Assembly (NCBI RefSeq): GCF_002128405.1
Contig: NZ_NETJ01000001.1
Span: 434,001-498,000 of the forward strand
Origin: Gottfriedia solisilvae
GTDB taxonomy: Bacteria > Bacillota > Bacilli > Bacillales > Bacillaceae_G
Direction of reading: 5' to 3'
Length of the DNA: 64,000 nt
This document shows, in pieces, positions 55,923 through 64,000 of the stretch (positions are counted from its first letter, which is position 1; every line of letters starts with the position of its first letter). The position numbers and the translations under genes were made by a program. The notes beneath the pieces were generated by a model. That model saw nothing but the letters and a program-made list of their open reading frames with translations, was not told the DNA's origin and ran no database searches.

Positions 55923-56900
55923 ATGAGAGCAGTTCAAATAAATATGGATTCAAAAGAATTATTTATTGGAAATGACATAAAGCCTACGACCCGTGATGAT
56001 GAACTTCTCATTAAAGTTCATGCAACGGCCTTAAATAGAGCAGATATTCTTCAAAAATATGGTAAATACCCAGTTCCTCCAGGTGCTTCGCCAATATTAG
56101 GTTTAGAGATGTCCGGAATAATCGAAGAAATTGGTAAAAATGTAACCAATTGGAAAATTGGTGACAGAGTATGTGGTTTATTATCAGGAGGCGGTTATGC
56201 TGAGTATGTTTCCCTACCATCACAACTTGCTATTCCAATCCCAGACGGTATGACTTTTGAAGAAGCAGCAGCCATTCCTGAAGTTTTTTTAACAGCATAT
56301 TTAAATGTATTTGAACTTGGTCGATTAAAAGAAAAAGAAACAGTATTAATTCATGCTGGGGCCAGCGGTGTAGGAACTGCGGCAATTCAGCTTGCGAAAG
56401 AATTTGGTGCTAACTCAATCGTCACAGCAGGAACAAAGGAAAAATTAGATGCCTGTTTACAATTAGGTGCAAAACATGCAATTAATTATAAAAATCAAAA
56501 TTTCCAATCAGAAATTGATAAAATAACAAATGGTAAAGGTGTAGATTTAATTTTAGATTTCGTTGGTGCAGATTATTTCCATCAAAACATTCAATCATTA
56601 AATACGAATGGTCGGTTAATTCTAATCGGAACAATGAGTGGCTCAAAGATCAATGAATTCAATCTACTACCGTTACTAATGAAAAGAATCTCTATAATCG
56701 GTAGTACACTTCGTTCACAAACACTTGATCAAAAAATTTATTTAACAAATCAATTCACTAAGCATGTCTTACCTTTCATTGCATCTAAAAAAATAAAACC
56801 AGTTATTGATTCAATTGTTAGTTGGAACGAAGTAAACGAGGCTCATCACCGAATGGAAAAAAATTTAAATATCGGTAAAATTGTCTTAAAAATAGATTAA
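55923..56900 (+). CDS. NADPH:quinone oxidoreductase, PIG3-like
   Basis: Medium-chain dehydrogenase without catalytic zinc (325 residues). The N-terminus has the ATALNRADILQKYGKYPVPPGASPILGLEMSG stretch, and the NADPH motif is AGASGVGTAAIQLAKEFGA. This pattern and ending (RMEKNLNIGKIVLKI) match p53-inducible gene 3 type quinone reductases. ATG 55923 is chosen since AAGGAAGG lies upstream; the frame extends a further 29 codons with no ribosome site. It may detoxify quinones. Confidence 0.85.
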   Translation: MRAVQINMDSKELFIGNDIKPTTRDDELLIKVHATALNRADILQKYGKYPVPPGASPILGLEMSGIIEEIGKNVTNWKIGDRVCGLLSGGGYAEYVSLPSQLAIPIPDGMTFEEAAAIPEVFLTAYLNVFELGRLKEKETVLIHAGASGVGTAAIQLAKEFGANSIVTAGTKEKLDACLQLGAKHAINYKNQNFQSEIDKITNGKGVDLILDFVGADYFHQNIQSLNTNGRLILIGTMSGSKINEFNLLPLLMKRISIIGSTLRSQTLDQKIYLTNQFTKHVLPFIASKKIKPVIDSIVSWNEVNEAHHRMEKNLNIGKIVLKID

Positions 56901-56910
56901 TAAGAAAAAT

Positions 56911-56939
56911 ATGCTCTGTTTAATCTGTTAACAGAGCAT
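56911..56939 (+). other. Hairpin between the oxidoreductase and DUF554 genes
   Basis: ATGCTCTGTT and AACAGAGCAT form a perfect 10-bp stem around a 9-base loop but no T run follows (AGGATAATATA). It may be a weak terminator or a structure in a shared mRNA; unresolved. Confidence 0.45.
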
Positions 56940-56969
56940 AGGATAATATAGAGATTAAAGGGGATTATC

Positions 56970-57671
56970 ATGGTATTACTAGGTTCAATTGTAAATGCAA
57001 TCGCAATTATCATCGGTTCATTACTAGGTTTATTTATTAAAAGAATTCCAGAACGGATGAAAAATTTAGTTACACAATCAATTTCTCTTGTGATTATTGT
57101 GTTGGGAATAAGCCTCGCAATGAAAACGAATCAAGTATTAATCGTCATTTTCAGTTTAGCTTTAGGAGCTGTAGTTGGTGAATGGCTTGATATTGAAGGG
57201 AAATTAGACAAACTAGGGCAATTTATTGAAAGCAAGGTAAAAACGAAGAATGAAGGATCTATTTCTAAAGGTTTTGTAACTTCAACACTGCTTTTCTGTG
57301 TTGGAGCAATGGCGATATTAGGAGCACTCGATAGCGGACTTCGAAACAACCATGAAATTTTATACACAAAATCCTTAATGGATGGATTTCTTTCTATCAT
57401 TTTAACTTCTACTCTTGGCGTTGGTGTTTTATTTTCATTTTTACCGGTATTTTTATATCAAGGCTTCATCGCCATTTTTGCTTCATTTGTTCCTAATCTA
57501 GTAACACAGCATTTATTAAATGCCATTATTGCTGAAATTTCAGGAACAGGCGGGATCTTATTACTTGCACTAGGATTAAACTCACTAGGCGTTATGAAAA
57601 TAAAAATCGGTAATATGCTACCCTCAATTCTATTTGCATTACTGTTTGTTTGTATCATTCAATACTTGTAA
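56970..57671 (+). CDS. DUF554 family membrane protein
   Basis: A 233-residue, about seven-helix membrane protein with the DUF554 pattern: GSIVNAIAIIIGSLLGLFIKRIPERMKN at the start, FCVGAMAILGALDSGL in the centre, and the C-terminal GGILLLALGLNSLGVMKIKIGNMLPS. Proposed transport role is unproven. AAAGGGG precedes the ATG. It follows the quinone reductase gene by 69 bp. Confidence 0.85.
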   Translation: MVLLGSIVNAIAIIIGSLLGLFIKRIPERMKNLVTQSISLVIIVLGISLAMKTNQVLIVIFSLALGAVVGEWLDIEGKLDKLGQFIESKVKTKNEGSISKGFVTSTLLFCVGAMAILGALDSGLRNNHEILYTKSLMDGFLSIILTSTLGVGVLFSFLPVFLYQGFIAIFASFVPNLVTQHLLNAIIAEISGTGGILLLALGLNSLGVMKIKIGNMLPSILFALLFVCIIQYL

Positions 57672-57735
57672 ATTTTCACCTATCCCGATACTCACATAGG
57701 AGTCGAGCACCTTCCGTTCCAATGATCACTTTAAT
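57671..57735 (+). repeat. Relic of the dispersed repeat family
   Basis: Right after the DUF554 stop: CACCTATCCCGAT (57677-57689), then CATAGGAGTCGAGCACC and CCTTCCGTTC (57710-57719). The first word is also at 53346-53358 and the last at 36704-36713. G+C content is well above the surroundings. Confidence 0.5.
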
Positions 57736-57762
57736 TACATTAAGAAAATATCAAAATAACAG

Positions 57763-57803
57763 AAAAAAGTGAAGTAGATACTTGTAATCTACTTCACTTT
57801 TTT
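57763..57803. terminator. Terminator between the DUF554 and GNAT genes
   Basis: AAAAAAGTGAAGTAGAT and ATCTACTTCACTTTTTT are perfect 17-bp arms around a 7-base loop, with A and T runs on both sides. Works for both converging genes. Confidence 0.92.
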
Positions 57804-57822
57804 ATTTAATAACGAAATCTAT

Positions 57823-58326
57823 TTATTTTATAACTTTTACCATATGATCTTCGTCGTAGAAGACACCACCAACGCAAATAGCTCTTTTTTCTACCCCGAA
57901 GCTAATAAAATCTAAGGACTCATATAACTTTTTGGCAGGAATATTTGTAGAAATTACTGCTAATTCAATTTGTAAAATGTCTTCAATTAAAATCGCTTGA
58001 TCAATTGCAAATTGAAGTAATTTTTTACCTAAACCAGTTCCTCTTTGACTAGGTGTAATATACATTCCCCATATCGCGCCTTTATGCTTCATCTTTTCAG
58101 CTCGCTTTTGAAAAAAACCTACAACTCCTACAAGCTTACTATTTTCAAATGCTCCTATAATAAAGTTATCATCTGTTTTAGGAAAGTTCGCTTTATGTTG
58201 ATCGTATGTCTTAGTTGTATACTCTACTAAACTTTCACCAAATGCTTCAGGCGATAATGTTAAACCTTCACTTCTTAATTCAATAAATTCATCTAGATTT
58301 TCAATTGTTAATCTCTTGATTTCCAT
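57823..58326 (-). CDS. GNAT family N-acetyltransferase
   Basis: A 167-residue acetyltransferase. Motif A is seen in IWGMYITPSQRGTGLGKKLLQFAIDQA with the acetyl-CoA loop QRGTGLGK, and AVISTNIPAKKLYESLDFISFGVEKRAI is motif B. Substrate unknown. AAAGGAG precedes the ATG. It starts 14 bp after the membrane protein gene and is probably in its operon. Confidence 0.87.
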   Translation of the reverse strand: MEIKRLTIENLDEFIELRSEGLTLSPEAFGESLVEYTTKTYDQHKANFPKTDDNFIIGAFENSKLVGVVGFFQKRAEKMKHKGAIWGMYITPSQRGTGLGKKLLQFAIDQAILIEDILQIELAVISTNIPAKKLYESLDFISFGVEKRAICVGGVFYDEDHMVKVIK

Positions 58327-58340
58327 TTTATATTCTCCTT

Positions 58341-58655
58341 TTAATATGGAATTTCACCTTTCAATATCGGAATTATTAGTATAATAATTGAAATAAAAAA
58401 AACTGCCCAAAAAAAGTATCCTCTTATTCTCTTCTTTAATTGTTCCGAATTCTTCCAAATTAGTAATCTGATCAGTGATTCAAGCCCGAAGATCATAAAA
58501 CTAACACTAAACCATATCACACTTATGTTTCCTAAAAATTGAACATCATTGATTGCATAAAGTTGTCTAATGATTATATTTGTTGTTATTGATCCGATGA
58601 GTAATGCTAAAAAAACTTCAAAGATTGTCCAATAATAACTTTTCAACTGGTCCAT
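58341..58655 (-). CDS. Small membrane protein of unknown function (104 aa)
   Basis: Three hydrophobic stretches (residues 10-30, 42-66 and 82-100) alternate with basic loops (KNSEQLKKRIRGYFFW). I do not recognise a family. It has a GGATAGGT-type ribosome site and is followed by the GNAT gene, sharing a transcript. Probably real from codon use and operon position. Confidence 0.6.
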   Translation of the reverse strand: MDQLKSYYWTIFEVFLALLIGSITTNIIIRQLYAINDVQFLGNISVIWFSVSFMIFGLESLIRLLIWKNSEQLKKRIRGYFFWAVFFISIIILIIPILKGEIPY

Positions 58656-58796
58656 TAAAATACCTATCCTCTCATCTAAACAATTTATTCATTATTCCTT
58701 TAAAGTAAAAACCATCTATACTCAATATAACATATAATTCAGAATGTTTTGGATATGTTTTCATTTAACTTTTCATTATTAAATTACTAGAAAATA

Positions 58797-58830
58797 AAAA
58801 GACATACCAATTTATTTTGGTACGTCTTTT
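58797..58830 (-). terminator. Terminator of the GABA operon
   Basis: On the minus strand AAAAGACGTACCAA and TTGGTATGTCTTTT form a 14-bp stem with one G-U pair and a 6-base loop, then TTATTTTC, just after the aldehyde dehydrogenase gene. Confidence 0.85.
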
Positions 58831-58842
58831 CACAACATAAAA

Positions 58843-60267
58843 TTACATTTTAATCGAGATTAATTTCATTTCAGTCATTTCTTGAATAGCATATTTAATA
58901 CCTTCTCTACCATATCCGCTTTCTTTCACTCCACCATATGGCATTAAATCAACTCGAAAAGTCGGTACATCGTTAACGAGTACGCCACCTACTTGCAATT
59001 TCTTTGTTGCATATAGCGCACGGTGTAGATTTTCAGTAAAGATTCCTGCTTGCAACCCATATCTACTATTATTTACTTCAATAATAGCTTCATCAAAGTC
59101 CTTAAACGAGTTAACTGTTACAACTGGACCGAATACTTCATTACAAGATACTTCACAAGTATTGCTCACGTTCGCTAAGATTGTTGGTGAATAAATTCGT
59201 TCACTGATCACGTTCCCACCTGTTATTAATCTAGCACCATCTTCTAATGAATTTTTCACCCATTGATCAATTCTAAAGACATCTTTCTTTGATATTAATG
59301 CGCTGATATCAGTTTTTAAGTCAAGTGGAGAACCAACGATTAATTTTTCAACAGCTATTTTCATTTTACTTAGGAATTCTTCTGTAAGCGATTCGTGTAC
59401 ATAGATGCGCTGTAGTGAAATGCAAACCTGACCATTATAAATAAAGGCTCCCCATACACAGCGATTGATTAATTCATCTGATAACTTTACGCCTTCGTCA
59501 ATGATTAATGCAGAATTTGAGCCTAGTTCAAGTGTAACTTTTTTTAAACCTGCTTTACTTTTTAATGAAATACCTACTTCCGGACTTCCCGTAAAAGTAA
59601 TTGCTTTCACATCTGCATGTTTTACGAGAGCATCTCCAATTTCAGAACCTTTTCCAGTAACTAAATTAAATGCTCCTTTCGGTAAATCAGTTTGATCAAG
59701 CATTTCAGCTAATGCGTAAGCTGATAAAGGCGTTTGGCTTGCGGGTTTCAATACGATTGTGTTTCCAGCTGCGATTGCAGGTCCAACCTTATGTGCAACT
59801 AAATTAAATGGGAAGTTAAACGGTGTAATCGCTCCAATTACGCCGATTGGTTCCCTAACAGTATATGTGATTCTTCCTTCTCCCCCAGCTACTGCATCTA
59901 AAGGTAAAGTTTCACCATATATTCTTTTCGCTTCCTCTGCGGCAATTTTATATGTCGCAATGGTTCGATCAATCTCTCCTAATGCTGCTTTTAGAGGCTT
60001 TGCAGCTTCCAAGGCAAGAATCTCTGCTAATCTGCTGCGGTTTACTTTAAATTGCTCCACTAATTGTTCTAAAATCATACTTCGTTCAAAAGCGGTCAGT
60101 TTTTCCATTTCATCTCTTGCGTTTTTGGCAGACATGATTGCTTCTTCTAATTGATCCAAAGTTGCTAAAGGGACTTCAGCTAACAACACATCTGAATGTG
60201 GTGCGATTAGATCGACATGATTGATTCCATCTAACCATTTACCATTTATATATAGTTTCTTCCTCAA
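58843..60267 (-). CDS. NAD(P)-dependent aldehyde dehydrogenase (probable succinate-semialdehyde dehydrogenase)
   Basis: Aldehyde dehydrogenase of 474 residues. The catalytic cysteine is in NGQVCISLQRIYVH and the general base Glu in VTLELGSNSALI; the Rossmann loop TFTGSPEVG lies before. The next gene upstream encodes GabT, which makes succinate semialdehyde, so oxidation to succinate fits. By sequence, though, it is closer to the lactaldehyde/GapN-like branch than typical GabD, so another aldehyde is possible. The start is TTG 60267, with GAGGTG overlapping the end of gabT. Confidence 0.82.
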   Translation of the reverse strand: MRKKLYINGKWLDGINHVDLIAPHSDVLLAEVPLATLDQLEEAIMSAKNARDEMEKLTAFERSMILEQLVEQFKVNRSRLAEILALEAAKPLKAALGEIDRTIATYKIAAEEAKRIYGETLPLDAVAGGEGRITYTVREPIGVIGAITPFNFPFNLVAHKVGPAIAAGNTIVLKPASQTPLSAYALAEMLDQTDLPKGAFNLVTGKGSEIGDALVKHADVKAITFTGSPEVGISLKSKAGLKKVTLELGSNSALIIDEGVKLSDELINRCVWGAFIYNGQVCISLQRIYVHESLTEEFLSKMKIAVEKLIVGSPLDLKTDISALISKKDVFRIDQWVKNSLEDGARLITGGNVISERIYSPTILANVSNTCEVSCNEVFGPVVTVNSFKDFDEAIIEVNNSRYGLQAGIFTENLHRALYATKKLQVGGVLVNDVPTFRVDLMPYGGVKESGYGREGIKYAIQEMTEMKLISIKM

Positions 60268-60268
60268 T

Positions 60269-61633
60269 TTATTTCACCTCGGTTTTATGCTTGCCAATCA
60301 CTTGTTGTAAAGAAAATTTTAGTATGTCAAGGCCTTCATTTAGTTCCTCATCAGAAATGATTAAAGGAGTTAAAAAACGAAGGACATTACTATGAACACC
60401 TGCACTTAATATAATTAATCCATTTTCATAACAAGTCTTTGTTAGTGCAGCTACCAATTCTTTAGCTGGCTGACGAGTTATCGGATCAACAAACTCAATT
60501 CCAACCATCGCTCCAAGCCCTCGGACATCATATATAATTGGTAGCTCTTCTTTCAGTTCGTTAAAGCACTTCTTAATTGTCGTGCCAATCGTATTTGCTC
60601 TTTCCCAAAGTCTTTCTTTTTCAATTTGCTCAATCACCTCAAGCGCTGCAACACAACCTAATGGGCTTCCACCATATGTTCCACCAATTTCACCCGGCGA
60701 CGGTGCGTCCATTATTTCAGAACGTCCAGTAACTGCACTAATCGGTACACCGGCAGCGATTGATTTAGACATTGTGATGAGATCCGGTTCTATTTCAAAA
60801 TAGGTCGAAGCAAATAACTCACCAGTTCGCCCAAAACCCGTTTGAACTTCATCAGCAATAAATAAAATTCCATTTTTTTTACAGATCGCATATATTTCTT
60901 TCACAAAACGTTTAGGTGGAACAATAAATCCACCCTCACCTTGTACAGGCTCCATGATCACAGCAGCAATTTCATCAGGAGATACCTCAGTTAAAAGAAA
61001 ATCATTAAACTGATGAATACAAAAATCAATATACTCTTCTTCAGTCAAACCATTTGGACGATTTGCTAAATAAGGAAATTGTGCTTTATATGTAGCCGGT
61101 GCAAATGGGCCCATTTTGTATTTATACGGTTTTACTTTACTTGTTAATGACATTCCTAATAATGTACGACCATGAAAACCTCTTGTAAATGAAACGATTC
61201 CGGAACGTCCTGTAAACTTTCTTGCAATTTTGACTGCATTTTCAACAGCTTCTGCCCCACTATTTAATAAAATCGTCTTTTTTGAAAAATGACCTGGTGT
61301 TATGTTAGAAAGTTTCTTCGCTAAATCAATATAAGGTTTATACATTCCAACATGAAAGCAAGAATGAATGAATTGATCAGCTTGTTGTTTTATCGCTTGT
61401 ACCACATGCTCTGGAGTATGGCCTACATTCAGAGTACCAATTGCACCTGCGAAATCTAATAATCTATTTCCATCAACATCTTCTATAATTGAACCATGAG
61501 CCTTTTCAACAAAAACGGGAGTATTATTACCAACACCATTTGGTACATATTGATTACGTAATTCGATTAATTTGGCACCTTTTGGACCAGGTACGCCTGC
61601 TGAAACATTTGTAAATTTCCGATTGATGGCCAT
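60269..61633 (-). CDS. gabT: 4-aminobutyrate aminotransferase
   Basis: Class III PLP aminotransferase of 454 residues that transfers the amino group of GABA to 2-oxoglutarate. LNSGAEAVENAVKIARKFTGR binds the cofactor, FIADEVQTGFGRTGELFA contains the Asp that contacts the ring, and the PLP lysine is in TMSKSIAAGVP. The GRSGIVSFTRGFHGRTLLGMSLTSKVKPYK region is typical of GabT. AGGGAGA precedes the ATG. It is the first gene, followed 1 bp later by the aldehyde dehydrogenase. Confidence 0.9.
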   Translation of the reverse strand: MAINRKFTNVSAGVPGPKGAKLIELRNQYVPNGVGNNTPVFVEKAHGSIIEDVDGNRLLDFAGAIGTLNVGHTPEHVVQAIKQQADQFIHSCFHVGMYKPYIDLAKKLSNITPGHFSKKTILLNSGAEAVENAVKIARKFTGRSGIVSFTRGFHGRTLLGMSLTSKVKPYKYKMGPFAPATYKAQFPYLANRPNGLTEEEYIDFCIHQFNDFLLTEVSPDEIAAVIMEPVQGEGGFIVPPKRFVKEIYAICKKNGILFIADEVQTGFGRTGELFASTYFEIEPDLITMSKSIAAGVPISAVTGRSEIMDAPSPGEIGGTYGGSPLGCVAALEVIEQIEKERLWERANTIGTTIKKCFNELKEELPIIYDVRGLGAMVGIEFVDPITRQPAKELVAALTKTCYENGLIILSAGVHSNVLRFLTPLIISDEELNEGLDILKFSLQQVIGKHKTEVK

Positions 61634-61768
61634 CTAACATTCTCCCTTCAATTTCATTCTCAAAAAGTTCATATATAAATAAGGCTTCATTCTAATATAC
61701 TCGCATTTCAATTTTTCAGAATGGATAGATTGAAACTAATTGTGATAGTAAAGGAGTACATTCAAAAA

Positions 61769-61793
61769 TACCGCTCTAAATTAAAGAGCGGTA
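61769..61793 (-). terminator. Terminator of the SNF2 helicase gene
   Basis: TACCGCTCT and AGAGCGGTA form a 9-bp stem with a 7-base loop, followed by TTTTTG on the minus strand, immediately after the gene. Confidence 0.82.
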
Positions 61794-61795
61794 GG

Positions 61796-64000
61796 TTAAA
61801 TCATTAATATTTCTCTAATATCTTCTTCAGTTAAAGTAGAAGATACTTTATCAGCTGAGTCAATGATCTCTTCAACCAATTCTTTTTTCTTAGATTGAAG
61901 TTCATTCATTTTTTCTTCAATTGTTCCTCGGGCAACTAGTTTAATGACTTGCACATCATTTTTCTGTCCGATGCGGTAAGCACGATCTGCGGCCTGTTGC
62001 TCTACTGCTGGATTCCACCATAGATCGTATAAGACTACCGTATTTGCCCCGGTTAAATTTAACCCTACTCCACCAGCTTTTAGTGAAATCAAAAAGAAAT
62101 CACATTCACCATCATTAAATCGATTACACATCTCTAATCGCTTCTCAGAGCTTGTACTTCCATCAAGATAGAAAAATTCGTCTCCATTGATCGATAATTC
62201 CCTTCCGATCATTTCAAGCATTTTCGTAAATTGCGAAAAAATTAATACTCTTCTATTAGCATGTTTTGATTCTTCAATAATTTGCAGAAGCTGCTCAAAC
62301 TTTGCAGAACTCCCTTTGTATCCTTCAATAAATAATGCAGGATGACAACAGATTTGCCTTAACCTTGTGATGCCGGCAAGTATTCGGATCCGTGTTTTTC
62401 CGAACGATTTATCTTTATCTAAATGCTTTAATGTTTCTTGACGTAACTTGGCTAAATAAGCTGCATATAGTTTTTTCTGTTCAGGTAATAATTCCTCTGA
62501 TTCAATCATCTCTACCTTTTCAGGTAACTCTTTAAGCACATCTTCTTTCATTCTTCTTAATAAAAATGGGCGAATTCTCCGTGCTATCGTCTTTTTTGTT
62601 AAATTGCTATATTCTTTTAAACCTTGAAACAACTCAGGAAAGACTACATGATAAATTGACCAAAGCTCTTCAAGAGAGTTTTCTACTGGTGTTCCAGTTA
62701 ACCCAAAACGATAATTTGCCTGAAGCTTTTTAACAGCTCTTGCAGTTTGCGTTAATGGATTTTTAAAGTTTTGAGCCTCGTCAAAAAATATTGTGTGAAA
62801 TGTTTGTTTTTCAAACCATTTAATATCTTTTCTTAACAATGGATAAGAAGTAATGACAACATCAACTGTTGAAACATCCTCTTGTAGCTTCATTCGATTG
62901 CTTTTCTTACCGTCCAATACAACTGATTTAATATTTGGTGCAAATTTATAAAATTCACTTAGCCAATTATAAGTCAAAGAAGATGGACATACGACAAGTA
63001 CAGGTAGTTTCTTGTTTTGTACATCTGGAAGTATCGATAAAATATACGAAATACTTTGCAAAGTTTTACCTAATCCCATATCATCAGCTAAAATCCCACC
63101 GAATCCATAATTAGCCAATGTTTTCATCCACTTATAGCCATGTTTTTGATACTCTTTTAAAATCGTTTCAACACGATCAGGTATTTGAATATCAATGTTT
63201 CCGGGATTTTGAATTTGATCTAAAAACTCATGGAAAGACTTTTCTAGTTCAAATGAATTTGGGTTATCTTCGGAATCAATTAGTTGAAGCCCTCTCACTA
63301 TTGGTAAATTCAAACCACTGATCAAATCTTCTTCTTGGCTCGGAACCTCTTTCAAGAAGCGTTGAATTTCTGCAAATTCTCTCGTTTCAAGTGTAAATAA
63401 AGTCCCATTTTTTAATCTATAATATTTTCTTTTCTCTTTTAATGCCGTAATAACTTCACGTATTTCATTTTCAGAGATACCATCCATTTTAAACGTAAAT
63501 TCTAACCAATTTGTTCGTTCTTTTTTCACTTTTACATTTATTTTAGGGAATGTATTACCTCTATATATTCGATTTCTCACAGCAGTTGTAGCATGAATTT
63601 GTACAAGTTTCTCTAGCTTTGGGATTTTATGATGTAAAAACTCGTATTCTAATTCTTCATTATGCAAATAATAGCCACCATCAGTTTTTGAAAATGAACA
63701 TTCTTCCATTAATTGTAATATTTCATATTCCTTTTCTTCATCTCTCGTTACATTCGAATGATTGATAAAATCGCGATGATCTAATGGATTTATTAAAATA
63801 TGGTCGTAATGAAAATCTAGCCCTGCAAGCAAACGATTTTTCACACGATCTAAATATAATTTCGCAACTAAAGGAGGCCTGTCGAATTGCCTTAAAAATG
63901 CTTCGGAAATTTGGACTTCTCCTAATCTCTTCAATCCTGGTATGACTGTATCCATAAAGAATTTAATTTGCTTATTAGGAATCGGGATGATGGTCGTTCC
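61796..64000 (-). CDS. SNF2-family helicase (YwqA-like), 5' end outside the window
   Basis: An SNF2 ATPase and DNA translocase. After an SNF2-associated domain (about the first 250 residues seen) come Walker A LADDMGLGKT, the DEAQ box FFDEAQNFKN, LTGTPVENSLEELWSIY and the second RecA lobe with LISLKAGGVGLNLT and QQAADRAYRIGQ. The first ATG within the window is at 63955, but the frame stays open to base 64000 (reading TIIPIPNKQIKFF just before), so the gene continues off the edge. Relatives are about 900-1000 residues and often have an N-terminal SWIM zinc finger, which would lie outside. Role is probably DNA repair or chromosome maintenance. Confidence 0.87.
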   Translation of the reverse strand, partial: GTTIIPIPNKQIKFFMDTVIPGLKRLGEVQISEAFLRQFDRPPLVAKLYLDRVKNRLLAGLDFHYDHILINPLDHRDFINHSNVTRDEEKEYEILQLMEECSFSKTDGGYYLHNEELEYEFLHHKIPKLEKLVQIHATTAVRNRIYRGNTFPKINVKVKKERTNWLEFTFKMDGISENEIREVITALKEKRKYYRLKNGTLFTLETREFAEIQRFLKEVPSQEEDLISGLNLPIVRGLQLIDSEDNPNSFELEKSFHEFLDQIQNPGNIDIQIPDRVETILKEYQKHGYKWMKTLANYGFGGILADDMGLGKTLQSISYILSILPDVQNKKLPVLVVCPSSLTYNWLSEFYKFAPNIKSVVLDGKKSNRMKLQEDVSTVDVVITSYPLLRKDIKWFEKQTFHTIFFDEAQNFKNPLTQTARAVKKLQANYRFGLTGTPVENSLEELWSIYHVVFPELFQGLKEYSNLTKKTIARRIRPFLLRRMKEDVLKELPEKVEMIESEELLPEQKKLYAAYLAKLRQETLKHLDKDKSFGKTRIRILAGITRLRQICCHPALFIEGYKGSSAKFEQLLQIIEESKHANRRVLIFSQFTKMLEMIGRELSINGDEFFYLDGSTSSEKRLEMCNRFNDGECDFFLISLKAGGVGLNLTGANTVVLYDLWWNPAVEQQAADRAYRIGQKNDVQVIKLVARGTIEEKMNELQSKKKELVEEIIDSADKVSSTLTEEDIREILMI

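Overview
The window is AT-rich DNA (roughly one third G+C by eye) from a low-GC Gram-positive bacterium, most likely a member of the Bacillaceae. The signs are strong AGGAGG-type ribosome binding sites, frequent TTG and GTG starts, many Rho-independent terminators, a Gram-positive T-box leader, and operators resembling Bacillus CodY, Fur, FadR, AhrC/ArgR and CcpA sites. It looks like chromosomal housekeeping sequence. I see no phage, no intact insertion sequence, no CRISPR array, and no rRNA or tRNA gene.

Layout. 0.1-6.3 kb: a site-2 protease, an HTH/DUF2975 membrane pair, and a minus-strand operon joining a Nudix hydrolase, a three-gene ABC-2 exporter and an aminoglycoside-phosphotransferase-like kinase. 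6.4-10.7 kb: the arginine operon argC-argJ-argB-argD, with a promoter overlapped by ARG-box-like sites. 10.8-18.5 kb: a cardiolipin-synthase-like enzyme, a beta-oxidation type operon (acyl-CoA dehydrogenase, thiolase, SDR) behind a FadR-like box, an alcohol dehydrogenase family protein, one intact degV and one frameshifted degV. 18.8-29.1 kb: the branched-chain amino acid genes ilvE-ilvD, a T-box, then ilvB-ilvN-ilvC-leuA-leuB-leuC-leuD. 29.3-34.7 kb: a small CodY-box-associated gene, an OpuC/EgtU-type ABC importer with permease and binding protein fused, brnQ, and a lactate-oxidase-type flavoenzyme with a cre-like site. 34.8-47.5 kb: scattered single genes (guanine deaminase, PilZ protein, ABC-F protein, AlaX editing factor, two MFS transporters, RarD, MsrA and others). 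47.8-51.7 kb: the Fur-regulated iron uptake operon efeO-efeB-efeU. 51.8-64.0 kb: a lactone-oxidase-type flavoprotein, an SF1 helicase, a quinone oxidoreductase, a DUF554 protein, a GNAT gene with a membrane protein, the GABA pair gabT-aldehyde dehydrogenase, and an SNF2 helicase that runs off the right edge.

How the parts fit. The centre is an amino acid module. ilv/leu makes valine, leucine and isoleucine precursors under likely T-box (leucine tRNA) and CodY control, BrnQ imports the same amino acids, and argCJBD makes ornithine. LeuA is unusual: it ends before the C-terminal allosteric domain and its stop overlaps the leuB start. Other points worth a second look are the Nudix/ABC/kinase operon, the strong promoter plus CodY box in front of a 63-residue protein of unknown function, the reordered efe operon with two Fur boxes, a helicase with a C-terminal extension, a 36-residue possible zinc-ribbon ORF, and three decayed copies of a dispersed repeat.
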